DNA of 64,000 bases from Rhodospirillaceae bacterium (lineage in GTDB: Bacteria > Pseudomonadota > Alphaproteobacteria > Rhodospirillales > Rhodospirillaceae), in assembly GCA_947476695.1 (NCBI GenBank), contig CANJRD010000017.1:1-64000 (forward strand), written 5' to 3'. The position numbers and the translations under genes were made by a program. This document shows, in pieces, positions 1-7,714 of the stretch (the stretch's first letter is position 1; each line of letters starts with the position of its first letter). Under the pieces are notes generated by a model. It searched no databases and was not told the origin of the DNA. It saw nothing but the letters and a program-made list of their open reading frames with translations.

Positions 1-375
1 CGCGGCGGTCTGTCGACTGCGGTCAACACGTTCCAGAACAGCGTGAACACCGTTCCGTCGTTCCTGCGTCTGACCAACACCAGCACGACGGCGGGCACGT
101 ACACCATCGTCATCCGCAATGGTGACCCGGCGTCCGGCGCGATCCTGGGCACGTACACCGGCGCTGCCGTCCAGCCGCAAGGCACCGTGCAGTTGTCGGC
201 TGCTAACCTGGAAAGCGGTGCGACCCTGACCGCCCCGACGGCTCTGGGCAACTACCAGCTGGCCGTCGTGGCGGCCTTCAACGGTTACGTCCAGCACCTG
301 TCGTACAGCTCGTCGACCGGCGTTCTCTCGAACCTGTCGGCGTTCCGTCAAGGCACGGGCCAGACCGCTCCGTAG
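1..375 (+). CDS. C-terminal fragment of a surface/secreted protein with a repeat-type beta domain
   Basis: Frame 1 is open from the first base of the window to a TAG at 373-375, so the gene begins upstream and only about 124 C-terminal residues are seen. The fragment reads like one beta-sandwich-type module: it opens with PSFLRLTNTS, has LGTYT in the middle and ends with GYVQHLSY and GVLSNLSAF. The same landmarks occur near the C-terminus of the subtilisin-fold protein at 21804-24002, so the two share a domain family. It is Thr/Ser/Ala-rich with few charges, typical of exported proteins. A strong terminator follows, and the type II secretion genes start just after. Its N-terminal function cannot be told. 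Secretion by the adjacent system is inference only. Confidence 0.75.
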   Translation, partial: RGGLSTAVNTFQNSVNTVPSFLRLTNTSTTAGTYTIVIRNGDPASGAILGTYTGAAVQPQGTVQLSAANLESGATLTAPTALGNYQLAVVAAFNGYVQHLSYSSSTGVLSNLSAFRQGTGQTAP

Positions 376-405
376 TCGATACCTAAGATCTTCGGGTCTT
401 AAGAG

Positions 406-442
406 CAGGGAGGGTGAGCAATCACCCTCCCTGTTTCTTTTT
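406..442 (+). terminator. Rho-independent terminator
   Basis: A perfect 12-bp stem (CAGGGAGGGTGA at 406-417 pairing with TCACCCTCCCTG at 422-433) encloses a GCAA tetraloop and is followed by a T-rich tail at 434-442. A smaller TTCG-loop hairpin lies just upstream at 384-401. It ends the transcript of the partial gene at the window start and isolates the type II secretion operon. The rest of the 376-548 gap holds a small AAGGGC/GCCCTT hairpin near 473-495 and no promoter I can assign with confidence. Confidence 0.93.
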
Positions 443-548
443 GGGCTTCTCGCCAAAGAATTCTGAGCACCATTAAGGGCATAACAGCCCTTTAACTGGC
501 ATGTCCGCCCGTCCCACCGGCATGGTTACGCGGTTTTTCCGGGCCCCC

Positions 549-1763
549 ATGCAACGCACATTTGAGTACGAGGCTCTCGACGGCTCAGGCCGAGCTCTCA
601 GCGGTCGGCTGGCTGCAACGCATGATCGCGAGGCTCTTCGCCTGCTGCAGGCCCAAAGCCTGATTCCCGTATCTCTGCGCCTTCTGGCCGAAACCGAGGG
701 GGCCGTCCGCAAGTCGTTCATGGCTCGCCCGCCTTCGGTTCAGGATAGGACCCTAACGCTCAAGCAGCTCGCTCTGCTCCTAAACGCCGGCGTACCGCTG
801 GTTCAGTCCGTGAGCACCCTCAAGGCTCAAAATCTGCACCCCGAACTCGGTGAGGCTTTTGGCGGGGTGGAGCGCCGTCTAAGGTCCGGCGATACTTTCG
901 TCACAGCCCTTCAGGCCGCCCTGCCCGAACTCCCGGCCTATGTGTTCCAGCTGGCTGCCGCCGGCGAGGCCATCGGTCGGCTGGGCAAGGCGCTGGACGA
1001 CGGCGCCAAGCAGATGGAGTACGAGCATCAGGTCAGGGTCAACATCCGCAACGCCTTGACCTACCCGACGATCCTGATGATTAGCGGCATTACCGCGGTG
1101 TTGTTCATCTTCATTGTCGTGGTCCCGCGCTTCTCAAGCATGGTCGCCAACGCCAAGACGCCGTTGCCGCTTCTGTCGCGGGTGGTCATCAACACCGGCA
1201 CATTCCTCAACGCGCATCTCAACGTCGTATTGCTGCTGGCTGTCGCCTTGGGCGCAAGCATTGCCTGGGCAACCCGCAATCCCGCGATGCGCCTCCGCCT
1301 TCGCGAGAACGTCGCCCGCCTCCCGCTGATCGGCAAATGGCTTCAAGAAGCCGACTTGGCGACATGGGCGTCGATGCTCGCGACAATGCTCGAAAACGGC
1401 GTCGACCTTATTAAGGGCCTTCAGCTCGCGCGCGATTCGGTAAATTTGCCGGTTTTGGCGCGAAAATTGGATCAGGTGAGCAAGCTCGTCCGTGGTGGCC
1501 AACCGCTGTCCCAGTCCCTCGCCAGTCAGGGGTTGTTCAATTCGACCGCCGTGAGCCTGATTCAGGTCGGCGAGGAATCGGGCGAGATGCCAACAATGCT
1601 GCTATCCCTAGCCACGCTCTATGAAGAACTCGGGCGCCAACGTATGAAGCGCTTCTTGCTGCTGCTTGAACCGATCGCCATCCTTAGCATCGGCGGGATC
1701 ATCGGTTTGATCGTCGCGGCGATTATGCTAGCCATCACAAGCGTCAACCAGCTGGCGATCTGA
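549..1763 (+). CDS. gspF: Type II secretion system inner-membrane protein GspF
   Basis: GspF is the polytopic platform protein of the type II secretion system, linking the cytoplasmic ATPase to pseudopilus assembly. The ATG at 549 gives 404 aa and the family-typical beginning MQRTFEYEALDGSG. An upstream in-frame ATG at 501 would add 16 atypical residues, and neither start has a clear Shine-Dalgarno. Two copies of the T2SSF fold are visible, at roughly residues 65-190 and 265-390. Each ends in a hydrophobic helix, with a further membrane segment near 220-240. The gene heads gspF-G-H-I-J with very short gaps. The usual gspE partner and secretin genes are absent here and must be elsewhere. Confidence 0.93.
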   Translation: MQRTFEYEALDGSGRALSGRLAATHDREALRLLQAQSLIPVSLRLLAETEGAVRKSFMARPPSVQDRTLTLKQLALLLNAGVPLVQSVSTLKAQNLHPELGEAFGGVERRLRSGDTFVTALQAALPELPAYVFQLAAAGEAIGRLGKALDDGAKQMEYEHQVRVNIRNALTYPTILMISGITAVLFIFIVVVPRFSSMVANAKTPLPLLSRVVINTGTFLNAHLNVVLLLAVALGASIAWATRNPAMRLRLRENVARLPLIGKWLQEADLATWASMLATMLENGVDLIKGLQLARDSVNLPVLARKLDQVSKLVRGGQPLSQSLASQGLFNSTAVSLIQVGEESGEMPTMLLSLATLYEELGRQRMKRFLLLLEPIAILSIGGIIGLIVAAIMLAITSVNQLAI

Positions 1764-1770
1764 GGAAACC

Positions 1771-2259
1771 TTGGCGACGACCGCATCAAATATCGACGGC
1801 ATCTCCCGCCCCGCGCCCGAAGCAACCCGCCTCAGCCGGGGCTTTACGCTGCTCGAAATGCTGGTGGTGCTGGTCATCATCGGCCTTGTCGCGGGGCTTG
1901 TCGGACCGCAGCTCCTTGGCCGCGTCGACACATCCAAGGTCACCGCCGCCGATACCCAGATCAAAATGCTCAAAAGCGCGCTCGACACCATGCGCCTCGA
2001 CATCGGCCGCTACCCGACGAAGGAAGAGGGCCTCGACTTGCTCGCCGTCGCCCCGAAAGATGAACGGCTCGTACGCCGTTGGCACGGCCCTTATCTCGCC
2101 GACATCGTGCCCTTAGATCCCTGGAGCAATCCCTACCAATACGCTCCGGAGGGATCGACGACCGTCATCCTGTACAGCTTCGGCGCCGACGGGAAAGCCG
2201 GAGGAGAAGGTGTGAATGCCGATATCGGGCTCACGCCAAAGACCGCACCGGCGCAATAA
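1771..2259 (+). CDS. gspG: Type II secretion major pseudopilin GspG
   Basis: GspG is the major pseudopilin that polymerises into the periplasmic pseudopilus. The 162-aa product has a basic leader followed by the prepilin peptidase site G|FTLLEMLVVL with Glu at +5, then a hydrophobic N-terminal helix. The mature part contains hallmark GspG features: the KSALDTMRLDIGRYPT helix, a PLDPWSNPYQY stretch and a C-terminal SFGADGKAGGEG loop resembling the calcium-binding loop of the family. The start is a TTG at 1771, seven bases after gspF, with GAGG at 1762-1765 as ribosome site. It needs a GspO/PilD peptidase, which is not in the window. Confidence 0.95.
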   Translation: MATTASNIDGISRPAPEATRLSRGFTLLEMLVVLVIIGLVAGLVGPQLLGRVDTSKVTAADTQIKMLKSALDTMRLDIGRYPTKEEGLDLLAVAPKDERLVRRWHGPYLADIVPLDPWSNPYQYAPEGSTTVILYSFGADGKAGGEGVNADIGLTPKTAPAQ

Positions 2260-2695
2260 GCCGCGAGCTGCGGGCTTTACGCTGCTCGAACTGCTGGTCG
2301 TCCTGACGATCATCGGCCTCATGGCGGCTGCCGTCACGCCAAGTCTCAGCACGACCTATGGGCGGCTGGACTTCACGCTTGCTCGGGAAAGCTTCGAGCA
2401 GCGGGTGAACAATCTTTCGTACGAAGCCTTCGCCGCCAATGCGGACCTGATCGTCAAGCCCACAACCGAAAGAGGACGCGACGCCTTTCTCGCGGCCGGT
2501 CCAACGGCTGCGGACGTCATGGCGCGCGACACGATGCTGCAAGTTCCGACCGGCTGGGAGCTTCACATCGATCAGCCGATCATTGTGCGCGCTTCCGGAT
2601 ACTGCACCGGAGGGGCCCTTTCAGTAAGAGTCGGTAGTTTCATCGCGAACTACGTCCTACAGCCGCCTTTCTGCCAAGTGCAGGAGGTTCCGTGA
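2216..2695 (+). CDS. gspH: Type II secretion minor pseudopilin GspH
   Basis: This 159-aa minor pseudopilin has a prepilin site at AAG|FTLLELLVVL about 20 residues in, a hydrophobic helix, and a short C-terminal globular domain with weak conservation, as is usual for GspH. It overlaps the end of gspG by 44 bases. The ATG at 2216 is preceded by a strong GGAGGAGAAGG, so translation need not depend on gspG termination. Assignment to GspH rather than another minor pseudopilin rests partly on position between gspG and gspI. Confidence 0.8.
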   Translation: MPISGSRQRPHRRNKPRAAGFTLLELLVVLTIIGLMAAAVTPSLSTTYGRLDFTLARESFEQRVNNLSYEAFAANADLIVKPTTERGRDAFLAAGPTAADVMARDTMLQVPTGWELHIDQPIIVRASGYCTGGALSVRVGSFIANYVLQPPFCQVQEVP

Positions 2696-3117
2696 CGGTG
2701 CGGACTTCTCAACGCGGCTTTACATTGCTCGAAGCCATCGTCGCCGTCGCCGTCCTGGGCATCGCACTGATGCCCCTGTTGGCCTTTATCTCCCAGTCCG
2801 CGCTTGAATTACGCTTGGCGGGCGACGCCAACGCCCGAAGCCTCGCGCAACAGAATGTCGTCTCTTTCCTCGAGACCCTGAACCCAATTGATCAGCCGTT
2901 GGGCGAAGTGGATCTGGGCGACCTTCACGTGATGTGGGCGTCGCGTCAGGCCGTGCCGGAGATATCCAACAGCACAATGAGCAACGGGATGCCCGGCTTC
3001 CGCCTGGGCTTTTACAACGTCACCGTCCAGGTCTATCGCAACCGGGAGCTTTGGTTCGATTTCACCGCGCGCAAGTTCGGCTTTCGCAATAATCAACCCA
3101 ACATGGCCGCCCCATGA
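2692..3117 (+). CDS. gspI: Type II secretion minor pseudopilin GspI
   Basis: The product is 141 aa with a very short leader and the site RG|FTLLEAIVAVAVLG, the FTLLE-x-x-VA form characteristic of GspI. It starts with a GTG at 2692 that overlaps the gspH stop in a GTGA arrangement, indicating translational coupling. GspI, J and K normally form the pseudopilus tip. The remainder is a small beta-rich domain. No gspK-like gene follows gspJ here. Confidence 0.88.
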   Translation: MTVRTSQRGFTLLEAIVAVAVLGIALMPLLAFISQSALELRLAGDANARSLAQQNVVSFLETLNPIDQPLGEVDLGDLHVMWASRQAVPEISNSTMSNGMPGFRLGFYNVTVQVYRNRELWFDFTARKFGFRNNQPNMAAP

Positions 3118-3752
3118 GCGACCGCCGCCAAATAAGCGACCGTCGCCATCGTGGATTCACGCTGCTCGAGATGCTCGTGGTCTTGACCATCACGAGCCTT
3201 GTATCCGTCATTCTGTTCCAGGGATTAGGTACCGTCCTAGCCGTTCGCAGCACCGTCGCATCGACCGTGCTGACCCTGCGCGACCTGGTGCTGCAACGAA
3301 ACATCATCATCGACCCGATCCGCGGCATCATTCCCGACCACATCCGCGGCACGCATAAGTTCAGCGGCAATGGACAGAGCATGACCGGGCTGACGATCCG
3401 GCCGTTGGGTGAATCTTCGGGCGCCCCGCGTCCTTTCCAACTCACCTTCGCTTTCGATTCATCGACGAACATGACGCGCCTCATCTATCAGGGTGACGGC
3501 ACGCTGGGCCCGCAGGTGGTGGCCTCGTGGCCGGGCAATCGCGGGCAATTCGTATACGGCGACATCAATGGGCAGTGGCTGCCTATGTGGCCACCGCCAA
3601 ATGCGACCTCGCAAACGGTTCAGACACCGTGGCTTGTCGGCGTTCAGACCGGACTTAGCGAAAACGAAATTCTGGTCGCCTATGTCGCTAGCCCACATGA
3701 ACGCCGACCGCGAATGGAAGACATTGGATTCAGCACCAGCGCCGCGCCGTAA
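3114..3752 (+). CDS. gspJ: Type II secretion minor pseudopilin GspJ
   Basis: The 212-aa product begins with a basic leader and prepilin site RG|FTLLEMLVVLTI. It continues with a hydrophobic helix and a larger globular domain, matching the size of GspJ, the largest of the H/I/J set. The ATG overlaps the gspI stop (ATGA). It is the last recognisable secretion gene, and the next gene starts 29 bases later in an unrelated sugar pathway. I infer GspJ from size and order. The sequence itself only proves a type II or IV pilin-like protein. Confidence 0.85.
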   Translation: MSDRRQISDRRHRGFTLLEMLVVLTITSLVSVILFQGLGTVLAVRSTVASTVLTLRDLVLQRNIIIDPIRGIIPDHIRGTHKFSGNGQSMTGLTIRPLGESSGAPRPFQLTFAFDSSTNMTRLIYQGDGTLGPQVVASWPGNRGQFVYGDINGQWLPMWPPPNATSQTVQTPWLVGVQTGLSENEILVAYVASPHERRPRMEDIGFSTSAAP

Positions 3753-3781
3753 GGCACGCCTGCTCTCCGGACATTCTCACA

Positions 3782-5290
3782 ATGAAACTTAAACCCAGCA
3801 GCGTTGCCGCACTCGAAAAGGTTAAGAAAGTTAGCGCAAAGCGACGCGTTGTCTTTGTTTATGGCAACTTCAATATCGTGCATCCGGGGCACCTCCGGTT
3901 ACTGCGCTTCGCTTCCGAGTGTGGTGACTACCTTGTCGTGGGCGTGCGCAGCGACCGCACGTCGACGGATCTGCTTATCGGTGAAGAAGCCCGGCTCGAA
4001 AGCATCGCCGCCATCAGCTGGGTCAATCACGCCTTCATTCTCGACGATGCGGCCGTCGACTTTATCGCTGCCTTGCGTCCGGCGGTGGTCGTTAAAGGCA
4101 AGGAGCACGAGGCCCTGGGCAATCCCGAGCTCTCGATCCTGAAGTCCTATGGCGGACAACTCATGTTCGGGTCGGGAGACGTTACGTTCTCCTCTCTGGA
4201 ACTCATTCGCAGTGAAAGCGAGCGCGTCAATCACGCGGCTATTACCAGATCGGCGGGGTATCTGGGACGGCATAACATCGATATCGGCGATCTGACCCAT
4301 ACGCTCGATCAAATGAAGCAGCTGAAGGTCTGCGTCATCGGCGACACGATCGTTGACGAATACATTCAGTGTGATCCGCTGGGAATGTCGCAGGAGGACC
4401 CGACCATCGTGGTGACGCCGCTGGTCACCGATCGTTTCGTTGGCGGTGCAGCCATTGTTGCGGCGCACGCGCGCAGCTTGGGTGCGAAATCCGTCGACTT
4501 CTTTTCCGTGATCGGGAACGACAAGATCGGCACTTATATCGACGAGAAGCTGCGCGGTTACAAAGTACGCACCCAGCTTGTGGTCGATGAAAGTCGGCCA
4601 ACGACCCTGAAGCAGCGCTATCGCGTCGGCAGCAAAACGCTTCTGCGTGTCAGCCATTTGCGTCAGCACGGAATCAGCACCGCTCTGCAGCGCCAGATGC
4701 TCGACCGCATCATGGCGAAAATCGCCGATTCCGCTCTCGTCGTCTTTGCAGATTTCAACTACGGCGTCCTGACCCAGGAACTGGTTGATGCGATCGCTAA
4801 AGAGTGTCAGCAGCGCAAGATCACCATGGTCGCTGACAGTCAATCGTCATCCCAGATTGGCGATGTATCGCGCTTCAAGAACACAGCGCTCATCACACCC
4901 ACGGAGCGTGAGGCACGCCTGGCGATGTCGAACCATGACGACGGTCTTGTCGTGCTAGCCGACCGCTTGCGGCAGAAAGCCAAGGCCAGTCACGTGGTGG
5001 TGACGTTGGGCGCCGAAGGCATTTTGGTGCACACACGGCCGACGCGCCGGCATCGATTCCACACCGATCAGCTGGAAGCTCTGAACACGTCGCCGAAGGA
5101 TCCCGCAGGTGCGGGCGATTGCCTGCTGGTTTGCACAGCCATGGGGCTCGTGCTGGGTCGACCGATTTGGGAGAGCGCCTATCTCGGCTCGCTGGCCGCC
5201 GCCTGTCAGGTCGGCCGCATCGGCAATCTGCCGCTCACAGCCGACGAACTCCGCATCGAGATCGGCAAAAGCCGACCGCGCGAGGGTTGA
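3782..5290 (+). CDS. Bifunctional nucleotidyltransferase-PfkB kinase (HldE-like, reversed domain order)
   Basis: This 502-aa fusion has an N-terminal cytidylyltransferase-type domain (about residues 20-150) with the HIGH-type motif in YGNFNIVHPGHLRLL. A PfkB-family sugar kinase follows (about 175-500) with GGAAIVAAHA near its start and the DPAGAGD anion-hole/catalytic-base motif near residue 440. HldE, which phosphorylates heptose-7-phosphate and then adenylylates heptose-1-phosphate, has the kinase first and the transferase second. Here the order is inverted. The neighbouring isomerase and HddC-like gene support a heptose role. Both active sites look intact. Substrate and nucleotide are inferred. 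Base composition seems somewhat less GC-rich than nearby genes, by eye. Confidence 0.82.
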   Translation: MKLKPSSVAALEKVKKVSAKRRVVFVYGNFNIVHPGHLRLLRFASECGDYLVVGVRSDRTSTDLLIGEEARLESIAAISWVNHAFILDDAAVDFIAALRPAVVVKGKEHEALGNPELSILKSYGGQLMFGSGDVTFSSLELIRSESERVNHAAITRSAGYLGRHNIDIGDLTHTLDQMKQLKVCVIGDTIVDEYIQCDPLGMSQEDPTIVVTPLVTDRFVGGAAIVAAHARSLGAKSVDFFSVIGNDKIGTYIDEKLRGYKVRTQLVVDESRPTTLKQRYRVGSKTLLRVSHLRQHGISTALQRQMLDRIMAKIADSALVVFADFNYGVLTQELVDAIAKECQQRKITMVADSQSSSQIGDVSRFKNTALITPTEREARLAMSNHDDGLVVLADRLRQKAKASHVVVTLGAEGILVHTRPTRRHRFHTDQLEALNTSPKDPAGAGDCLLVCTAMGLVLGRPIWESAYLGSLAAACQVGRIGNLPLTADELRIEIGKSRPREG

Positions 5291-5294
5291 TTCC

Positions 5295-6008
5295 GTGCAC
5301 GTACTGCTTCTCGCCGCCGGCTTCGGCACACGCCTCGCGCCGCTCACCAATACGATCCCGAAGTGTCTGGTGCCGATCAATGGCCGCCCCCTGCTCGATC
5401 ACTGGATGGAGTTGCTGAGCGACGGCGGGGTCAAGGACGTCCTGGTCAATCTGCATTATATGCCCGATCAAGTGCGCGCCTACCTGACGCACCTTCGGTA
5501 CCCCCTGAAGGTCACGCCAGTCTTTGAGCCGAAACTGCTCGGCACGGGTGGAACGCTACTCCGCAATCGCGACCACTTCCGCGGCCAACCTGTAATGCTG
5601 GTGCATGCGGATAATCTTTCGCTGTTCGATCTGCGTGCTTTCATCGCGCGCTTCGAGACCCGCCCGCCGGACGTCGAGATCACAATGATGACGTTCCTGA
5701 CCGATGCCCCGGAAACTTGCGGCATAGTCGAACTCGACGCGTCCGGAATTGTGCGCGCCTTCCATGAGAAGGTGCCTAACCCGCCAGGGCGGCTGGCGAA
5801 CGCCGCAGTCTATATCCTGGCGCCCTCGGTATTGGATTTCATCGCCACCCTCGGCAAGGACGACGTGGATTTCAGCACCGAGGTGTTGCCGAAATACCTA
5901 GGCCGAATCAACACTTACGAGAACAATGTCTATCATCGGGACATCGGAAACCCGGAAAGCCTGCGGCGTGCCGAGATGGAATACCCGACGGTGGCCGCGC
6001 GGGCGTAG
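5295..6008 (+). CDS. Sugar-1-phosphate nucleotidyltransferase (HddC-like)
   Basis: Starting at GTG 5295, four bases after the preceding stop, this 237-aa protein opens with VLLLAAGFGTRLAPLT, the NTP-transferase signature. It continues with PKCLVPINGRPLLDHW and an LVHADN metal-binding segment. It belongs to the NTP_transferase family that makes NDP-sugars. The length and single-domain form resemble HddC-type heptose-1-phosphate guanylyltransferases and mannose-1-phosphate guanylyltransferases. With the kinase fusion upstream and the SIS isomerase downstream, activation of a heptose-1-phosphate is the best guess. The nucleotide (GTP, CTP or another) cannot be read from the sequence. Confidence 0.82.
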   Translation: MHVLLLAAGFGTRLAPLTNTIPKCLVPINGRPLLDHWMELLSDGGVKDVLVNLHYMPDQVRAYLTHLRYPLKVTPVFEPKLLGTGGTLLRNRDHFRGQPVMLVHADNLSLFDLRAFIARFETRPPDVEITMMTFLTDAPETCGIVELDASGIVRAFHEKVPNPPGRLANAAVYILAPSVLDFIATLGKDDVDFSTEVLPKYLGRINTYENNVYHRDIGNPESLRRAEMEYPTVAARA

Positions 6009-6055
6009 CCCGGCGCCAGCCTACGGAGTTTTAAGGGTCCGACTTGCCCTATCGG

Positions 6056-6084
6056 TTGACGCTGAACAGGGGCTCCCTTACAGC
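6056..6084 (+). promoter_or_regulatory. Putative sigma-70-type promoter
   Basis: TTGACG (6056-6061) is followed after 17 bases by TACAGC (6079-6084), inside a 156-bp gap between two co-oriented sugar genes. The gap is otherwise free of coding signal. This may give the epimerase-isomerase-dehydrogenase genes their own start. The -10 element is weak, so this is tentative. Confidence 0.35.
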
Positions 6085-6164
6085 AAGCACGCTATTTCGA
6101 GGGTGATCGACCGCTAAAAGGCGCGGTAGCCCTCCTACCGAGGTTGCTGGGGATTTTTAGGCCA

Positions 6165-7103
6165 ATGAAGCTCTTCGTCACCGGTGCGTGCGGCTACAAA
6201 GGGACCGTGCTCGTGCCGAAACTGCTGGCCGCCGGCCACACGGTGACCGCGTTCGACATCATGTGGTTCGGAAATTTCCTCGCTCCGCACCCGAACCTGA
6301 CCGTTGTCGAAGGCGACATCCGCGATGCCGACAAACTCGACCTGCATGGCTATGACGGCATCGTCCATTTGTCGTCAGTGGCGAACGACCCTTGCGGCGA
6401 TCTCGATCCCAAGCTGACTTGGGAGATCTCCTGTTTGGCGACCATGCGATTGGCCGATCGCGCCGTGCGTCATGGCGTAAAGCATTTTGTCTACGCCTCC
6501 TCCGGTAGCGTTTACGGTCTTAAGGACGAAGAGAACGTCACCGAGGATTTGGAACTGGTTCCGCTGTCCGAGTACAACAAGACCAAGATGGTCGGCGAAC
6601 GCGTGTTGCTCAGCTATGCCGATAAGATGGTCGTTCAGATCATCCGCCCGGCCACGGTCTGCGGTGTCTCGGCGCGAATGCGGCTCGATGTTGCGGTCAA
6701 TATGCTGACCATGCAGGCACTCTCAAAAGGCGAGATTACGGTCCTCGGCGGCGATCAGACCCGTCCGAACATCCATATCGAGGACATCACGGATCTTTAT
6801 CTGTTCCTGCTTGAGCGTCCTGATGTGCAAGGTATCTACAACGCCGGCTTCGAGAACCTGTCGATCCTGGAAATCGCGGAGCGCGTCAAACGCCATACCA
6901 ACGCCGCTGTGGTGATTAAGCCATCCACCGACCCCCGTTCCTATCGCGTCAGCTCCGCCAAGTTGCTCGCGACCGGTTTCCGCCCCAAGCGGAATGTCGA
7001 GGACGCAATTACCGAAATTTGCGCTGCCTTCCGCTCTGGCAAATTGAAGGACGAGACCCATTTCTATAACCTGGGCTGGATGAAACAGACGGTGCTGTCA
7101 TGA
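6165..7103 (+). CDS. NAD-dependent epimerase/dehydratase (nucleotide-sugar SDR)
   Basis: The 312-aa product is an extended short-chain dehydrogenase. The Rossmann start reads KLFVTGACGYKGTVLVPKLL, with a GxxGxKG variant of GxxGxxG. It has SSGSVYG as the catalytic Ser/Thr region, YNKTK as the YxxxK motif, and RPATVCG downstream. Such enzymes epimerise, reduce or dehydrate NDP-sugars. ATG 6165 is preferred because the protein then begins directly at the first beta strand. A TTG at 6144 would add seven residues. It overlaps the next gene by ATGA. In this context it may modify the NDP-heptose made by its neighbours. Confidence 0.85.
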   Translation: MKLFVTGACGYKGTVLVPKLLAAGHTVTAFDIMWFGNFLAPHPNLTVVEGDIRDADKLDLHGYDGIVHLSSVANDPCGDLDPKLTWEISCLATMRLADRAVRHGVKHFVYASSGSVYGLKDEENVTEDLELVPLSEYNKTKMVGERVLLSYADKMVVQIIRPATVCGVSARMRLDVAVNMLTMQALSKGEITVLGGDQTRPNIHIEDITDLYLFLLERPDVQGIYNAGFENLSILEIAERVKRHTNAAVVIKPSTDPRSYRVSSAKLLATGFRPKRNVEDAITEICAAFRSGKLKDETHFYNLGWMKQTVLS

Positions 7104-7696
7104 ACTCGGTTACCCCGACCCCGGATTTGGAACAATTCGCCGGCGAATACATCGCGCGTCTGAAAGCCAGCTGTGACCTCTACCCGCTCGCCGGCATCAA
7201 GGCGTTGGGCGAGGAACTCCTCGACTGCTGGAAGACCGGCCGCCAAGTGTTCGTGTTGGGTAACGGCGGCTCCGCCGGGAACGCGATCCACCTGTGCAAC
7301 GATTGGATCTACGGCGTCTCGAAGAAGTTCGGCTCGGGAATTCGCGCTCACGCCCTTCCCGCCGGCACCTCGATCATGACCGCGCTGGCCAACGACGAGA
7401 GCTATGAGGCGGTTTTCTCCTATCAGCTCGCTGTCATGGCAAAGCCGGGCGACGTCGTCGTGGCGCTGTCGGGCAGCGGTAATTCGCCAAATGTCGTTAA
7501 AGCCCTGGAATACGCCAAGACTGCTGGCCTCAAGAGCTATGCGATTCTGGGCTACACGGGCGGCAAGGCACTCAAGTTGGCCGACCATGCGATCCACGTT
7601 CCCGTCAACGACATGCAGCTGAGCGAAGACGCGCAGCTGGTCGTCGGGCACATGATCATGCAGTGGCTTTGGCACGCCCGCGACACGATTAACTAA
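7100..7696 (+). CDS. SIS-domain sugar isomerase, GmhA-like
   Basis: This 198-aa single SIS-domain protein has the phosphosugar-binding motif GNGGSAGNAIHLCNDW, close to the GmhA pattern, and a second signature LSGSGNSPNVVKAL. The C-terminal helix region contains QLSEDAQLVVGHM. GmhA converts sedoheptulose-7-phosphate to glycero-manno-heptose-7-phosphate, the first committed step of heptose synthesis. Its length fits GmhA. The start overlaps the epimerase stop (ATGA). A transketolase pair in the same island could supply its substrate. Confidence 0.85.
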   Translation: MNSVTPTPDLEQFAGEYIARLKASCDLYPLAGIKALGEELLDCWKTGRQVFVLGNGGSAGNAIHLCNDWIYGVSKKFGSGIRAHALPAGTSIMTALANDESYEAVFSYQLAVMAKPGDVVVALSGSGNSPNVVKALEYAKTAGLKSYAILGYTGGKALKLADHAIHVPVNDMQLSEDAQLVVGHMIMQWLWHARDTIN

Positions 7697-7714
7697 GCGG
7701 CGTCATCCATTCCA

